From NCBI GenBank assembly GCA_026996935.1, contig JALWJW010000410.1:1-9600 (forward strand): a DNA stretch of 9,600 nucleotides, written 5' to 3'. This document shows positions 1 to 7,851 of the stretch, in pieces. Positions within the stretch are counted from its first letter, which is position 1; the number at the start of each line of letters is the position of its first letter. The notes under the pieces were generated by a model, which made no database searches, was not told the DNA's origin, and saw nothing but the letters and a program-made list of their open reading frames with translations. Both the position numbers and the translations under genes were made by a program. This DNA comes from Hyphomicrobiales bacterium. GTDB taxonomy: Bacteria; Pseudomonadota; Alphaproteobacteria; Rhizobiales; Aestuariivirgaceae.

Positions 1-1523
1 CCTCTAAAGTCTAATCCAGCTAAATGAGGAATTAAATCAGCATCAATACGGTTCCAGGGTGGTACCAAAAGCAGGGCCAGCTTGTCCCCAAACATCTCCT
101 CAAGTTTTGTCCTCCCCATGGCAAGTTCGTCAAGTATCAGCTTGTCACCACGGTGTAAACCAAGCTCGCATTTTTTTTCACCAGCCAGGGCGTGATTGGT
201 ATGCGAGTATCCGTGAACAGCAATGGTGCACAAGGGTTTATCCCGTACCCATTGCGCCAATGTATCATCGACAAAATAAGGAATTACAGCAAGCGTATAA
301 GGCACCTTAAAGCGCGCACATAAGTCCGCAAATCGTACAAGGGCAGGTGTCACCTCAACCGCATCATCATCACGCAACCATAAGCGGGCGGTTTGGCCTT
401 CACTGGCCCAAATTTCAAGTTCTTGGGCAAGTGGTGCCCATATATCATCTGGAAAATCTGACAGGGTTTTATCGATCAAAGCGCCGGCACTTTCAAGACT
501 GCGTTGTTTCAATACAAATTCTTTGGCCTGTTGGCCTAGCGTGTGTCGCAGATCGTTATCTTGTTGCAGTTTTTCAATGGCTGCAACATAATCTTCAGGG
601 CTTTTCGGGTCGGTTAAAAGACCCGTTTCACCATTATTGACCACCCATGGCACCCCATGAGTATTAAGCGCAATAACGGGTAGGCCGCAGCTTTGCGCTT
701 CTAAAAACCCAAGCCCATAGGCCTCGCCAAACCCGGGCCATAAAAACACGTCATGTTGGTGTAAAACTTTTCTTACATTTTGTGGTTCCAATTCCCCAAG
801 CCAATGAATTATGTCTTGTGGCAAGGGTTTGAAAAAATCTTCAACCTCATGTCGGTGGGCCCCATCACCAATGATAGTCAATTGCCAGGTGGGATTATTC
901 AATTGAGATAAACTGTCTGCCAGAAATTTATAGCTTTGAGACTTTACCCCGCCGCGCATCATCCCCATAGTCACAAATGATATGACGGTGCTGTCTGGTT
1001 TTGGTGATTGAACATCGTTGCTTGTGACATTAATGAATGGCGGTAAATAAACCAACCGATCATTATCTGTAATTTCTGTAAGCCCTTTTCGGTCGCGATC
1101 AGTGAAGTAAAAATTTACCATAGATTTTTGGATAAGACGGGTGACATAATTTTGACTGTTTTGCCACTCACCAGCATCACGCTTTTTTGCCCATGACGCT
1201 TCGGCTGTAACAAGAGGAATGTTGAGCGTTTCACAAATATCTAAGCCCAAAAAGTCAGGGGCTTTATAATAAGGGTGATACGAAAACCAAAGTTGCGCGC
1301 CCCATTGTTGTAATTGTTTTTCTAAAGGTTTTTTATTGCGCTGAATGGATTTAATTTGCTCGGGCGTGTGTGGCGTTTTGGAAAAACTACGCTGGTGAGA
1401 AACAATGCGCACGTTATGCCCGGCCATTTCCAATGCCTTAATCAGCGCGCGGGCCATCTGCCTGTCGCCTGACGGTTTTGGGTGGTCTGGTGATTTCAGC
1501 GGCGCATAAAAGGCAATTCTCAT
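1..1523 (-). CDS. GT4-type glycosyltransferase fused to polysaccharide deacetylase-like domain (C-terminus beyond window)
   Basis: The frame is open from an ATG at 1523-1521 to the left edge: 507 residues, no stop. The N-terminus (MRIAFYAPLKSPDHP, then SGDRQMARAL) is the opening of a GT-B glycosyltransferase. Around residues 263-281, GFGEAYGLGFLEAQSCG carries the GT4 E-x7-E donor-site motif (E267, E275), followed by a typical GT4 end near residue 350. From about 355 the protein changes to a polysaccharide deacetylase fold: LRDDDA (D385-D387), HGYSHTNH (H437 and H441, the metal-binding HxxxH) and VPPWNR (487-492). Key deacetylase residues are present, so that part may be active. No signal peptide or membrane segment is seen, suggesting cytoplasmic action on a nucleotide- or lipid-linked glycan. 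A weak AGGT (1534-1531) lies 7 nt before the start. The gene is divergent from the importer operon. Domain calls are firm; sugar and acceptor are unknown. Confidence 0.88.
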   Translation of the reverse strand, partial: MRIAFYAPLKSPDHPKPSGDRQMARALIKALEMAGHNVRIVSHQRSFSKTPHTPEQIKSIQRNKKPLEKQLQQWGAQLWFSYHPYYKAPDFLGLDICETLNIPLVTAEASWAKKRDAGEWQNSQNYVTRLIQKSMVNFYFTDRDRKGLTEITDNDRLVYLPPFINVTSNDVQSPKPDSTVISFVTMGMMRGGVKSQSYKFLADSLSQLNNPTWQLTIIGDGAHRHEVEDFFKPLPQDIIHWLGELEPQNVRKVLHQHDVFLWPGFGEAYGLGFLEAQSCGLPVIALNTHGVPWVVNNGETGLLTDPKSPEDYVAAIEKLQQDNDLRHTLGQQAKEFVLKQRSLESAGALIDKTLSDFPDDIWAPLAQELEIWASEGQTARLWLRDDDAVEVTPALVRFADLCARFKVPYTLAVIPYFVDDTLAQWVRDKPLCTIAVHGYSHTNHALAGEKKCELGLHRGDKLILDELAMGRTKLEEMFGDKLALLLVPPWNRIDADLIPHLAGLDFR

Positions 1524-1557
1524 CTTTAAGACCTAACAATATTGCAGGAAAAGGAAA

Positions 1558-1587
1558 AGTATAAACTTTTGCTATATTTTAACTCGA
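1558..1587 (-). promoter_or_regulatory. Possible promoter of the fusion gene
   Basis: On the minus strand, TATACT (plus positions 1563-1558) is a 5/6 match to a sigma-70 -10 box. It lies 18 bp after TCGAGT (1587-1582), a poor -35. It would start transcription near 1551, about 27 nt before the ATG. This is a consensus match by eye in AT-rich DNA. I found no comparably convincing plus-strand promoter for the importer operon. Confidence 0.3.
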
Positions 1588-1615
1588 CTCATTCGCTCAC
1601 ATGATGCTAACCATA

Positions 1616-1639
1616 GGTCACAATAACAGTCTGGTGACC
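1616..1639. repeat. Inverted repeat GGTCAC-N12-GTGACC upstream of the importer operon
   Basis: GGTCAC (1616-1621) and GTGACC (1634-1639) are perfect reverse complements separated by 12 nt, ending 40 bp before the first importer start codon. The spacing suits either an operator for a dimeric regulator or a small hairpin in the mRNA leader. Six-bp arms can occur by chance, so a function is only a possibility. The rest of the 1524-1679 divergent region shows no other structure I would defend. Confidence 0.3.
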
Positions 1640-1679
1640 GCGAGAGGGGCGAACACTGGTATGAGGGATAGTCGGGAAC

Positions 1680-3596
1680 ATGAATTCTGGCAGAGGCGAT
1701 TTGCTGCGGGTAAAAGACCTGCATATTACCTTCCAATTGCAATCTGGGCCGCTAGAGGTCGTTAAAGGTATAAGTTTTCGAATTAAACCTGGAACGACAG
1801 TTGCCGTGGTTGGTGAATCTGGTTCAGGCAAGTCTGTAACAGCACAAGCCACCATGGGGATTTTACCAAAGGTTGGTAGTATTTCTGGCGGACAGATTCT
1901 GTTTGATGATCCTGAAACCAGTGATGGACCTGTTGATATCTCAAAATTTGATCGTGATGGTCCTGATATGCGCGCCATTCGTGGCGGCCGCATTGCTATG
2001 ATCTTTCAAGAACCAATGACATCTCTGTCTCCATTGCACACGATTGGCAACCAGATTGAAGAAGCGCTGGTTTTGCATCAGGACATTGAAAAAGAAAACC
2101 GACGAAGCAAAACTGAAGAAATGCTTGATCTCGTTGGCTTTCCAAATCCGCGCCGCGCCTATGATATGTATCCGTTTGAGCTATCAGGCGGGCTGCGCCA
2201 ACGTGCTATGATTGCCATGGCACTGATTTGTCGTCCGGCCCTGCTGATAGCTGATGAACCGACAACTGCCCTTGATGTGACTATTCAGGCGCAAATTCTA
2301 AAGTTGCTCAAAGATTTGCAAGAAAAATTGGGTATGGCGATTTTACTTATTACCCATGATCTTGGTGTTGTCGCCAATATGGCCGATGAGGTTGTTGTGG
2401 TTTATCATGGCGAAGTGATGGAAGCAGGCACAGTTGAAGATGTGTTCAACCGTCCCCAGCATCCCTACTTAAAAGCCCTGATGTCAGCAGTTCCCCACTT
2501 TGATATGAAAGACGGTGAACGGTTAAAATCATTGCGTGATGTCAATGTAAATGCGGCTGAATTGTTGGGCGGTGGCAAAAAGACCGGCAAAGCAAAGATT
2601 GGGCTTGAGCCATCAGAAAAACCACTATTGCTCGTTAATAACCTTTGCAAAACATTCGTTACTAAAAAGGGCAGTTTTTTCTTCTCCAAAGGAAGCGAAG
2701 AACACGTGAAAGCGGTTGATGATGTCAGCTTTATGATTAAACGCGGCGAGTGTTTTGGTTTGGTCGGCGAAAGTGGGTGTGGAAAAACCACTGTATCAAA
2801 GCTTTTGATGCGGGCAGTTACGGCTGATTCTGGTGATGTTATTTTTAATAGTGCTGAAGGCCAGATTGATGTCCGCCATATTTCCGGTAGTGACTTAAAA
2901 GCATTTCGGCGCAAAATCCAGATGGTATTCCAGGACCCTTTTTCATCTCTCTCCCCGCGTATGACGGTTGCAAACCTTTTGAAAGAGCCTTTGGAAATCC
3001 ACAATATTGGCAATGATAAATCGCGTACTAATACAGTAAAAAAATTACTCGAAGTTGTGGGCATGGATCCACGCTTTATGAGTCGTTACCCCCACAGTTT
3101 TTCCGGTGGTCAGCGCCAGCGTATCGGTATTGCCCGCGCTCTGGCTTTGAATCCTGAATTGCTGGTGTGTGATGAACCTGTTTCTGCTCTTGATGTTTCT
3201 GTTCAGGCTCAGGTGCTCAACCTGCTCAAAGACCTACAACAACAGCTTGGCCTGACCTATTTGTTTATTTCCCACAATCTTGCCGTGGTTGATTATATGG
3301 CAGACCGAATTGCTGTAATGTGCCGTGGTCGCATTGTTGAAACTGCACCGCGAAAGGCATTGTTTGAAGCCCCTGTTCATTCTTATACGCGATCGCTGTT
3401 GGCCGCTGTTCCATCGCCAGATTTAGCCCAGCCGCTGGATCTTTCAAACCTTCAGTTAGATGGTGCTTCAGATATCGAAAGCTGGAAACCGCAATTTAGA
3501 CCCGATGACAATGATGGCCTGAGCCATATTGAGGTGGCACCAGAACATTTTGTTTTAGCCCGCTCGGATGTGGATGCACAGGAGCTTGGAAAATGA
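1680..3596 (+). CDS. Oligopeptide-type ABC importer ATPase with two nucleotide-binding domains
   Basis: This 638-residue protein fuses two ATPase domains that power peptide import at the inner membrane. Domain 1 (about 7-270) has Walker A GESGSGKS (45-52), Q110, signature LSGGLRQR (168-175), Walker B with D192/E193, and switch H226. Domain 2 (about 316-585) has GESGCGKT (363-370), Q418, FSGGQRQR (474-481), D498/E499 and H532. Both sites therefore look catalytically intact. Each domain is followed by the HPY/HSY C-terminal segment typical of the Opp/Dpp ATPase class (HPYLKAL at 261, HSYTRSLL at 567). The two-in-one layout resembles YejF (about 530 residues in E. coli, from memory); this one is longer, with an inter-domain linker around 275-315 and a tail of about 55 residues. 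An in-frame stop at 1662-1664 makes 1680 the first usable ATG; GAGGG at 1663-1667 is a distant Shine-Dalgarno. The stop overlaps the next start (ATGA). Confidence 0.95.
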   Translation: MNSGRGDLLRVKDLHITFQLQSGPLEVVKGISFRIKPGTTVAVVGESGSGKSVTAQATMGILPKVGSISGGQILFDDPETSDGPVDISKFDRDGPDMRAIRGGRIAMIFQEPMTSLSPLHTIGNQIEEALVLHQDIEKENRRSKTEEMLDLVGFPNPRRAYDMYPFELSGGLRQRAMIAMALICRPALLIADEPTTALDVTIQAQILKLLKDLQEKLGMAILLITHDLGVVANMADEVVVVYHGEVMEAGTVEDVFNRPQHPYLKALMSAVPHFDMKDGERLKSLRDVNVNAAELLGGGKKTGKAKIGLEPSEKPLLLVNNLCKTFVTKKGSFFFSKGSEEHVKAVDDVSFMIKRGECFGLVGESGCGKTTVSKLLMRAVTADSGDVIFNSAEGQIDVRHISGSDLKAFRRKIQMVFQDPFSSLSPRMTVANLLKEPLEIHNIGNDKSRTNTVKKLLEVVGMDPRFMSRYPHSFSGGQRQRIGIARALALNPELLVCDEPVSALDVSVQAQVLNLLKDLQQQLGLTYLFISHNLAVVDYMADRIAVMCRGRIVETAPRKALFEAPVHSYTRSLLAAVPSPDLAQPLDLSNLQLDGASDIESWKPQFRPDDNDGLSHIEVAPEHFVLARSDVDAQELGK

Positions 3597-5524
3597 TCAT
3601 CTGGCCAATTAAAAAAATCTTGAAAGTTGTTTGTACTGTTAGCCTTATCGCGGTTGCTGTTTCAATGCAGCCTGTCAGTTCCCACGCGACAAAATATATA
3701 AGCCCGCCTTCATTATTAGATGAAGAGCTTGCAGGAAAACTACCACAAGTTTCTGAGCGTTTACCAAAGAACCCGCGGGTTATAAATTTAAAGGCCATGG
3801 GCCGAAAACCTGGAAAGCATGGCGGCACATTCCGTATGCTGATTGGTAAAGTCAAAGACATTAAACTGATACCAATTTACGGCTATGCCCGGTTGGTTGG
3901 TTATAATGAAAAATTTGAACTCATTCCCGATATTTTAGAAAGTTATGAGGTCAAAGAGGGGCGTATTTTTACGTTCCATTTACGCCCGGGCCATAAATGG
4001 TCCGATGGTCACCCCTTTACGACAGAAGATTTTCGCTACGCCTGGGAAGATATGCTGACCGATAAAAAACTGGGCCGCAGTGGTTTGCGTCCAAAATTAT
4101 TGGTCAATGGTAAAGGCCCCTTGTTTGAGGTTCTTGATGAAACCACGGTCCGCTATACATGGGATGCCCCGAACCCACAGTTCTTACCATCATTGGCCGC
4201 ACCAATTCCCACATATCTGGCCATGCCTGCCCATTATTTGAAGCAGTTTCATACCAAATATCAAACCAAGGCCAAAATGAAAGAGCTTTTGGGCAATTAC
4301 CATGTAAAAAAATGGTACAAATTACACAAGCGTATGGCACGCGAGAAAAAAGCCACAAATCCGGATTTACCAACACTTTCGCCATGGGTGAACACCACCC
4401 ACCCGCCAGCAGATTTGTTCGTGTTTAAGCGCAATCCGTATTTTCACCGTGTTGATGAAAATGGTAATCAGTTGCCATATGTTGATCGCATTACCATGTC
4501 CGTTGGTACAGGCTCGCTCATCCCTGCCAAAACTGGGGCCGGAGATGCCGACTTGCAAGCCCGTAACCTGAATTTTGTTGATTATACTCATCTCAAATCA
4601 AGCGAAAAGCGCAGCAAATATAATGTACTGTTGTGGAAATCGGGTAAAGGATCTGCGGTAACCTTATTGCCCAACCTTAATGTGAAGGATCCGCTTTGGC
4701 GCAAAACCCTGCGCGATGTCCGTTTCCGTCGCGCCTTATCCATAGGGATTGATCGTCATGAGATTAATCAGATCATGTTTTATGGACTGGCACGTGAAAG
4801 CGGGGATTCTATGCTGCCGCAAAGTCCCCTATACAAAGAAAAATATCAAAAAGCCTGGGCAACCTACAACCCTAAACAGGCCAACGAATTTTTAGATGAA
4901 ATGGGTCTGATTAAACGAGATGAGGATGGTTATAGGCTCTTTCCCAGTGGTCAACGCGTAGAAATCATTGTGGAAACTGCGGGTGAGAACACACTGCAAT
5001 CAGATATTCTGGAACTGATTCAGGATCAATGGATGAAAATCGGTGTGAAACTGATTATACGCAGTTCTCAACGCGATGTTATGCGCCGCCGCGCTATCTC
5101 AGGCTTGGCCGTTATGACTATTTGGAATGGTTTGGACAATGCTGTTGCTTCTCCGCAAATGTCACCAGAGGAACTTATCCCAACTTCGCAGTCAAGTTTA
5201 CAATGGCCACAATGGGGTATGTATGTGGCTTCTAAAGGTAAAAAAGGTGAAAAGCCTGATTTAGCCCCCGTGGTTGAGATGCTTGAATCTGCACAGCAAT
5301 GGAGCAGGGCAACAACCATTCAAGAGCAAAAGAAAGCCTGGGATAATATTTTGAATATTTACAGTGATAACGTCTTTTCAATTGGTATTGTCAACGGTGC
5401 GTTGCAGCCAATTGTTGTTAAAAACAACATTGTAAATGTGCCTAAAGAAGCCATTTATGCCTATTCACCCACAGCCTATTTCGGCGTGTATTTGCCAGAT
5501 ACATTTTGGTATTCAACCAAGTAA
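3593..5524 (+). CDS. Periplasmic substrate-binding protein of the peptide importer (SBP family 5)
   Basis: This 643-residue protein captures substrate in the periplasm and delivers it to the two permeases downstream. The N-terminus is a Sec signal peptide: lysines at 7, 8 and 11, a hydrophobic stretch to about 25, and probable cleavage after SSHA (residue 32). No lipobox is seen, so it should be soluble. The family 5 hallmark follows: HGGTFRML (76-83), then FHLRPGHKWSDGHPFTTEDF (128-147). Further family features are NPYFHRVDENGNQLPYVDRI (281-300) and RFRRALSIGIDRHEI (378-391). It is long for the family (E. coli YejA is about 604) and contains a lysine/arginine-rich stretch around 221-255. Its start overlaps the ATPase stop by 4 nt; GGAG at 3581-3584 lies 8 nt upstream. 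The closest relatives I recall are alphaproteobacterial binding proteins beside Yej/Dpp-like permeases. Peptide or muropeptide as ligand is a family-level guess. Confidence 0.93.
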   Translation: MIIWPIKKILKVVCTVSLIAVAVSMQPVSSHATKYISPPSLLDEELAGKLPQVSERLPKNPRVINLKAMGRKPGKHGGTFRMLIGKVKDIKLIPIYGYARLVGYNEKFELIPDILESYEVKEGRIFTFHLRPGHKWSDGHPFTTEDFRYAWEDMLTDKKLGRSGLRPKLLVNGKGPLFEVLDETTVRYTWDAPNPQFLPSLAAPIPTYLAMPAHYLKQFHTKYQTKAKMKELLGNYHVKKWYKLHKRMAREKKATNPDLPTLSPWVNTTHPPADLFVFKRNPYFHRVDENGNQLPYVDRITMSVGTGSLIPAKTGAGDADLQARNLNFVDYTHLKSSEKRSKYNVLLWKSGKGSAVTLLPNLNVKDPLWRKTLRDVRFRRALSIGIDRHEINQIMFYGLARESGDSMLPQSPLYKEKYQKAWATYNPKQANEFLDEMGLIKRDEDGYRLFPSGQRVEIIVETAGENTLQSDILELIQDQWMKIGVKLIIRSSQRDVMRRRAISGLAVMTIWNGLDNAVASPQMSPEELIPTSQSSLQWPQWGMYVASKGKKGEKPDLAPVVEMLESAQQWSRATTIQEQKKAWDNILNIYSDNVFSIGIVNGALQPIVVKNNIVNVPKEAIYAYSPTAYFGVYLPDTFWYSTK

Positions 5525-5539
5525 GCAAGGGAACACGAG

Positions 5540-6538
5540 ATGTTTGCATATATAATTCGTCGCATCCTGATTATGATCCCGACCCTGGTGATGATATCAG
5601 CGCTGATTTTTACCATTATCGAATGGCCACCCGGCAATTATTTTGACACTTATGTTGCAGAACTTGAAGCCCAGGGCGAACCGGCTGATTTGCAGGAAGT
5701 TGCTGAATTGCGCAAAGAATATGGCTTTGACAAGCCACCGATAAGCCGCTACTTCCATTGGGTTTTCGGCTTGCTTCAAGGTGATATGGGGTATTCATTT
5801 GAGTATGAATTGCCCGTTAATGAAGTGGTCGGTTCGCGCATATGGCTTACTTTGCTGGTTTCAGCAGTGTCGGTGTTTTTTACCTGGATTATTGCTTTTC
5901 CTATCGGTATCTACTCGGCAACCCATCAATATAGCTGGGGCGATTATGGTTTGACTTTTGTGGGGTTGCTCGGCCTTGCCACGCCCAATTTTCTGCTTGC
6001 TTTAATCTTTATGTATTTTGCAAATGTCTGGTTTGGTATTTCCATCGGCGGCCTGATGGATCCAGAGTTTAAAAACCAGGCTATGAGTTGGGCCAAATTC
6101 GGTTCAATTCTGGAGCATTTGTGGATTCCAGTGATTATTATTGGCACCGCAGGCACCGCAGGCATGATTAGACGTTTACGCGCCAACTTACTTGACGAAT
6201 TGCAAAAGCAATATGTTATCACCGCCAAAGCCAAAGGACTTCACCCGTTCAAAGCTTTGATGAAATATCCTTTACGTATGTCGCTGAACTTTTTTATTTC
6301 AGACATTGGTTCGCTGCTGCCGGCGATGATTTCCGGTGCAGAAGTAACCGCAATCGTGTTGTCACTGGAAACTACAGGTCCATTATTGATCCGCGCTTTA
6401 AAGGCTCAGGATATGTATTTGGCTGGATCGTTCCTCATGGTACTGGCAACCTTTACGGTTATCGGTGTTTTGATTTCCGATATTGCACTGGCCATCCTTG
6501 ATCCACGAATTAGATTGCAAGGCGGGAGTACAAAATGA
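5540..6538 (+). CDS. ABC importer permease, OppB/DppB/YejB-like
   Basis: One half of the inner-membrane channel, 332 residues. It opens with the family signature FAYIIRRILIMIPTL and shows six likely membrane segments: about 9-28, 102-125, 137-160, 192-210, 252-277 and 295-320. A periplasmic loop (about 30-100) carries the usual LRKEYGFDKP and GDMGYSF elements. The cytoplasmic EAA-type coupling loop, which contacts the ATPase, is at about 226-246 (AKAKGLHPFKALMKYPLR). It ends with the family's typical DPRIRL. AAGGGA at 5527-5532, 7 nt before the ATG, is a good ribosome binding site. It follows the binding protein by 15 bp and its stop overlaps the next start (ATGA), so the two permeases are probably translated in a coupled way. 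A 9-bp tandem duplication near 6143-6162 encodes the Gly-Thr-Ala repeat at 202-207. Confidence 0.95.
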   Translation: MFAYIIRRILIMIPTLVMISALIFTIIEWPPGNYFDTYVAELEAQGEPADLQEVAELRKEYGFDKPPISRYFHWVFGLLQGDMGYSFEYELPVNEVVGSRIWLTLLVSAVSVFFTWIIAFPIGIYSATHQYSWGDYGLTFVGLLGLATPNFLLALIFMYFANVWFGISIGGLMDPEFKNQAMSWAKFGSILEHLWIPVIIIGTAGTAGMIRRLRANLLDELQKQYVITAKAKGLHPFKALMKYPLRMSLNFFISDIGSLLPAMISGAEVTAIVLSLETTGPLLIRALKAQDMYLAGSFLMVLATFTVIGVLISDIALAILDPRIRLQGGSTK

Positions 6539-7716
6539 GTTCGTCTGATCAATTACCGCCAGTGGGCGGGCCAATGATGCATTATGTTCGTGATGGTGAT
6601 TTTGACCCGAAATCGGTTGAAAAGCTTACCCCCGAACAAGAGAAAGTTTATCTTGCTTCGCAACTGCGTTTGATGTGGTGGAAATTCAAGAAACATAAAC
6701 TGGCTGTTTGGTCCGGTGTGTTTTTACTTTTCTTATACAGCTCGATTTTAATCAGCGAGTTTTTGGCCCCCTACGGTTTGAACAGTCGTCATGTTGATTT
6801 TATTCACGCGCCTGCGCAATCAATTCATTTATTTCACGAAGGAAAATTTGTCGGGCCATTTGTGTATGGCATGAACTACAAGTTGAATATGGAGAATCTT
6901 AAACGCGAATACACCGATGATAAAACCAAAGTTCAAAAGTTAAGGTTTTTCTGTCGCGGTGAAGAATATCGTTTCTGGGGAAAATGGAAAAGTAATGTGC
7001 ATTTGGTTTGTCCGGCAAAAAATGGCACACTTTTCCTTCATGGCACTGATCGATTGGGCCGCGATGTGCTATCGCGAATGATATATGGTGCGCGGATTTC
7101 ACTGACTATTGGTTTGATCGGCATTATTATCAGTTTTGTTTTAGGGATATCTATTGGCGGCATTGCCGGTTATTATGGCGGTATTGCCGATATGGTTATT
7201 CAACGTATTATCGAAGTGCTGCAATCTATTCCTTCGGTGCCATTGTGGCTGGCCCTGGCTGCAATAATGCCCGTAACCTGGTCACCACTGATTGTTTACT
7301 TTGGCATTACTATTATTCTGGGGCTTATCGACTGGACGGGGCTTGCGCGCGCGGTGCGTTCTAAATTATTGGCTCTGCGCGAAGAAGATTATGTTCTGGC
7401 GGCTCAATTGATGGGTGCAAAGCCTGGTCGTATTATCGGTCGTCATCTGGTTCCCGGGTTTATGAGCCACTTGATTGCAACCGCGACGATTACCATTCCA
7501 ACAATGATTTTAGGTGAAACGGCTTTGAGTTTTCTGGGGCTTGGCCTGCGCGCGCCGATCACCAGTTGGGGGGTGTTGCTGACCGAGGCGCAAAACATTA
7601 ATGCTGTTGCGCTATACCCGTGGCTATTGTTCCCGGTAGTACCTGTTATAATGGTGATTTTAGCATTTAATTTCCTTGGAGACGGTTTGCGCGATGCTGC
7701 CGATCCATACAAGTAA
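6535..7716 (+). CDS. ABC importer permease, OppC/DppC/YejE-like, with large periplasmic insert
   Basis: The second channel subunit, 393 residues. A cytoplasmic N-terminus of about 55 residues precedes the first membrane segment (57-79). A long periplasmic loop (about 80-185) follows, then HGTDRLGRDVLSRMIYGARI (169-188), the hallmark of OppC-type permeases. Five further segments lie at about 188-212, 226-247, 251-271, 310-335 and 360-382. The EAA coupling loop is AAQLMGAKPGRIIGRHLVP (289-307), and the ending GDGLRDAADP is standard. At 393 residues it is longer than E. coli DppC or OppC (about 300, from memory). The extra length is the N-terminus and the loop, which contains FWGKW (147-151), a feature I associate with an alphaproteobacterial subgroup. 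C140 and C159 in the loop could form a disulfide. GGGAG at 6524-6528 gives a well-placed ribosome binding site. It is the last gene of the operon. Confidence 0.94.
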   Translation: MSSSDQLPPVGGPMMHYVRDGDFDPKSVEKLTPEQEKVYLASQLRLMWWKFKKHKLAVWSGVFLLFLYSSILISEFLAPYGLNSRHVDFIHAPAQSIHLFHEGKFVGPFVYGMNYKLNMENLKREYTDDKTKVQKLRFFCRGEEYRFWGKWKSNVHLVCPAKNGTLFLHGTDRLGRDVLSRMIYGARISLTIGLIGIIISFVLGISIGGIAGYYGGIADMVIQRIIEVLQSIPSVPLWLALAAIMPVTWSPLIVYFGITIILGLIDWTGLARAVRSKLLALREEDYVLAAQLMGAKPGRIIGRHLVPGFMSHLIATATITIPTMILGETALSFLGLGLRAPITSWGVLLTEAQNINAVALYPWLLFPVVPVIMVILAFNFLGDGLRDAADPYK

Positions 7717-7765
7717 AAGACAAGTAAATGGAGAGAAGGACTGTTGATCACAACTTATTAACCCT

Positions 7766-7784
7766 CTTTTTAAAGATTAAAAAG
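7766..7784. repeat. Perfect AT-rich inverted repeat after the importer operon
   Basis: CTTTTTAA (7766-7773) and TTAAAAAG (7777-7784) form a perfect 8-bp stem with a 3-nt AGA loop, 49 bp after the last importer stop. The stem has one G-C pair and no T-run follows, so it is not a convincing intrinsic terminator. It could be a weak terminator, an mRNA 3' end or a palindromic binding site. The 7717-7851 gap holds no supported gene. Confidence 0.35.
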
Positions 7785-7851
7785 TGTGCGATACATACAC
7801 CTTAATTGGCAATAATTTCTCACTATTTCAAAGGATAGAAAGGTAACGTCG

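Noticed and set aside
171..179. Run of T on the plus strand as a terminator
   Set aside because: It is within the minus-strand coding frame, encoding lysines, and has no GC-rich stem before it.
59..640. Two plus-strand open frames (59-310 and 347-640)
   Set aside because: Both are antisense to the clear glycosyltransferase-deacetylase frame, and the translations are low in recognisable protein features.
1542..1578. Plus-strand promoter TTGCAG / TATATT for the importer operon
   Set aside because: The spacer would be 25 bp, far outside the usual 16-18; no other -35 fits the TATATT.
2465..3064. A 199-codon open frame on the minus strand
   Set aside because: It lies wholly inside the double ATPase, whose motifs are intact in the other strand, and its translation resembles no known family.
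6143..6162. Short tandem repeat of 9 bp
   Set aside because: It simply encodes a Gly-Thr-Ala duplication in a permease membrane segment and keeps the frame; not a mobile or regulatory repeat.
7766..7784. Intrinsic terminator for the importer operon
   Set aside because: The stem is almost all A-T pairs and no run of T follows, so it is listed only as an inverted repeat.
7728..7805. A 25-codon ATG frame between the importer and the MurG-like gene
   Set aside because: No ribosome binding site precedes its ATG, and the peptide overlaps the AT-rich inverted repeat; nothing supports translation.
7784..7846. A 20-codon GTG frame ending just before the MurG-like gene
   Set aside because: No Shine-Dalgarno at useful distance; a chance frame in AT-rich DNA.
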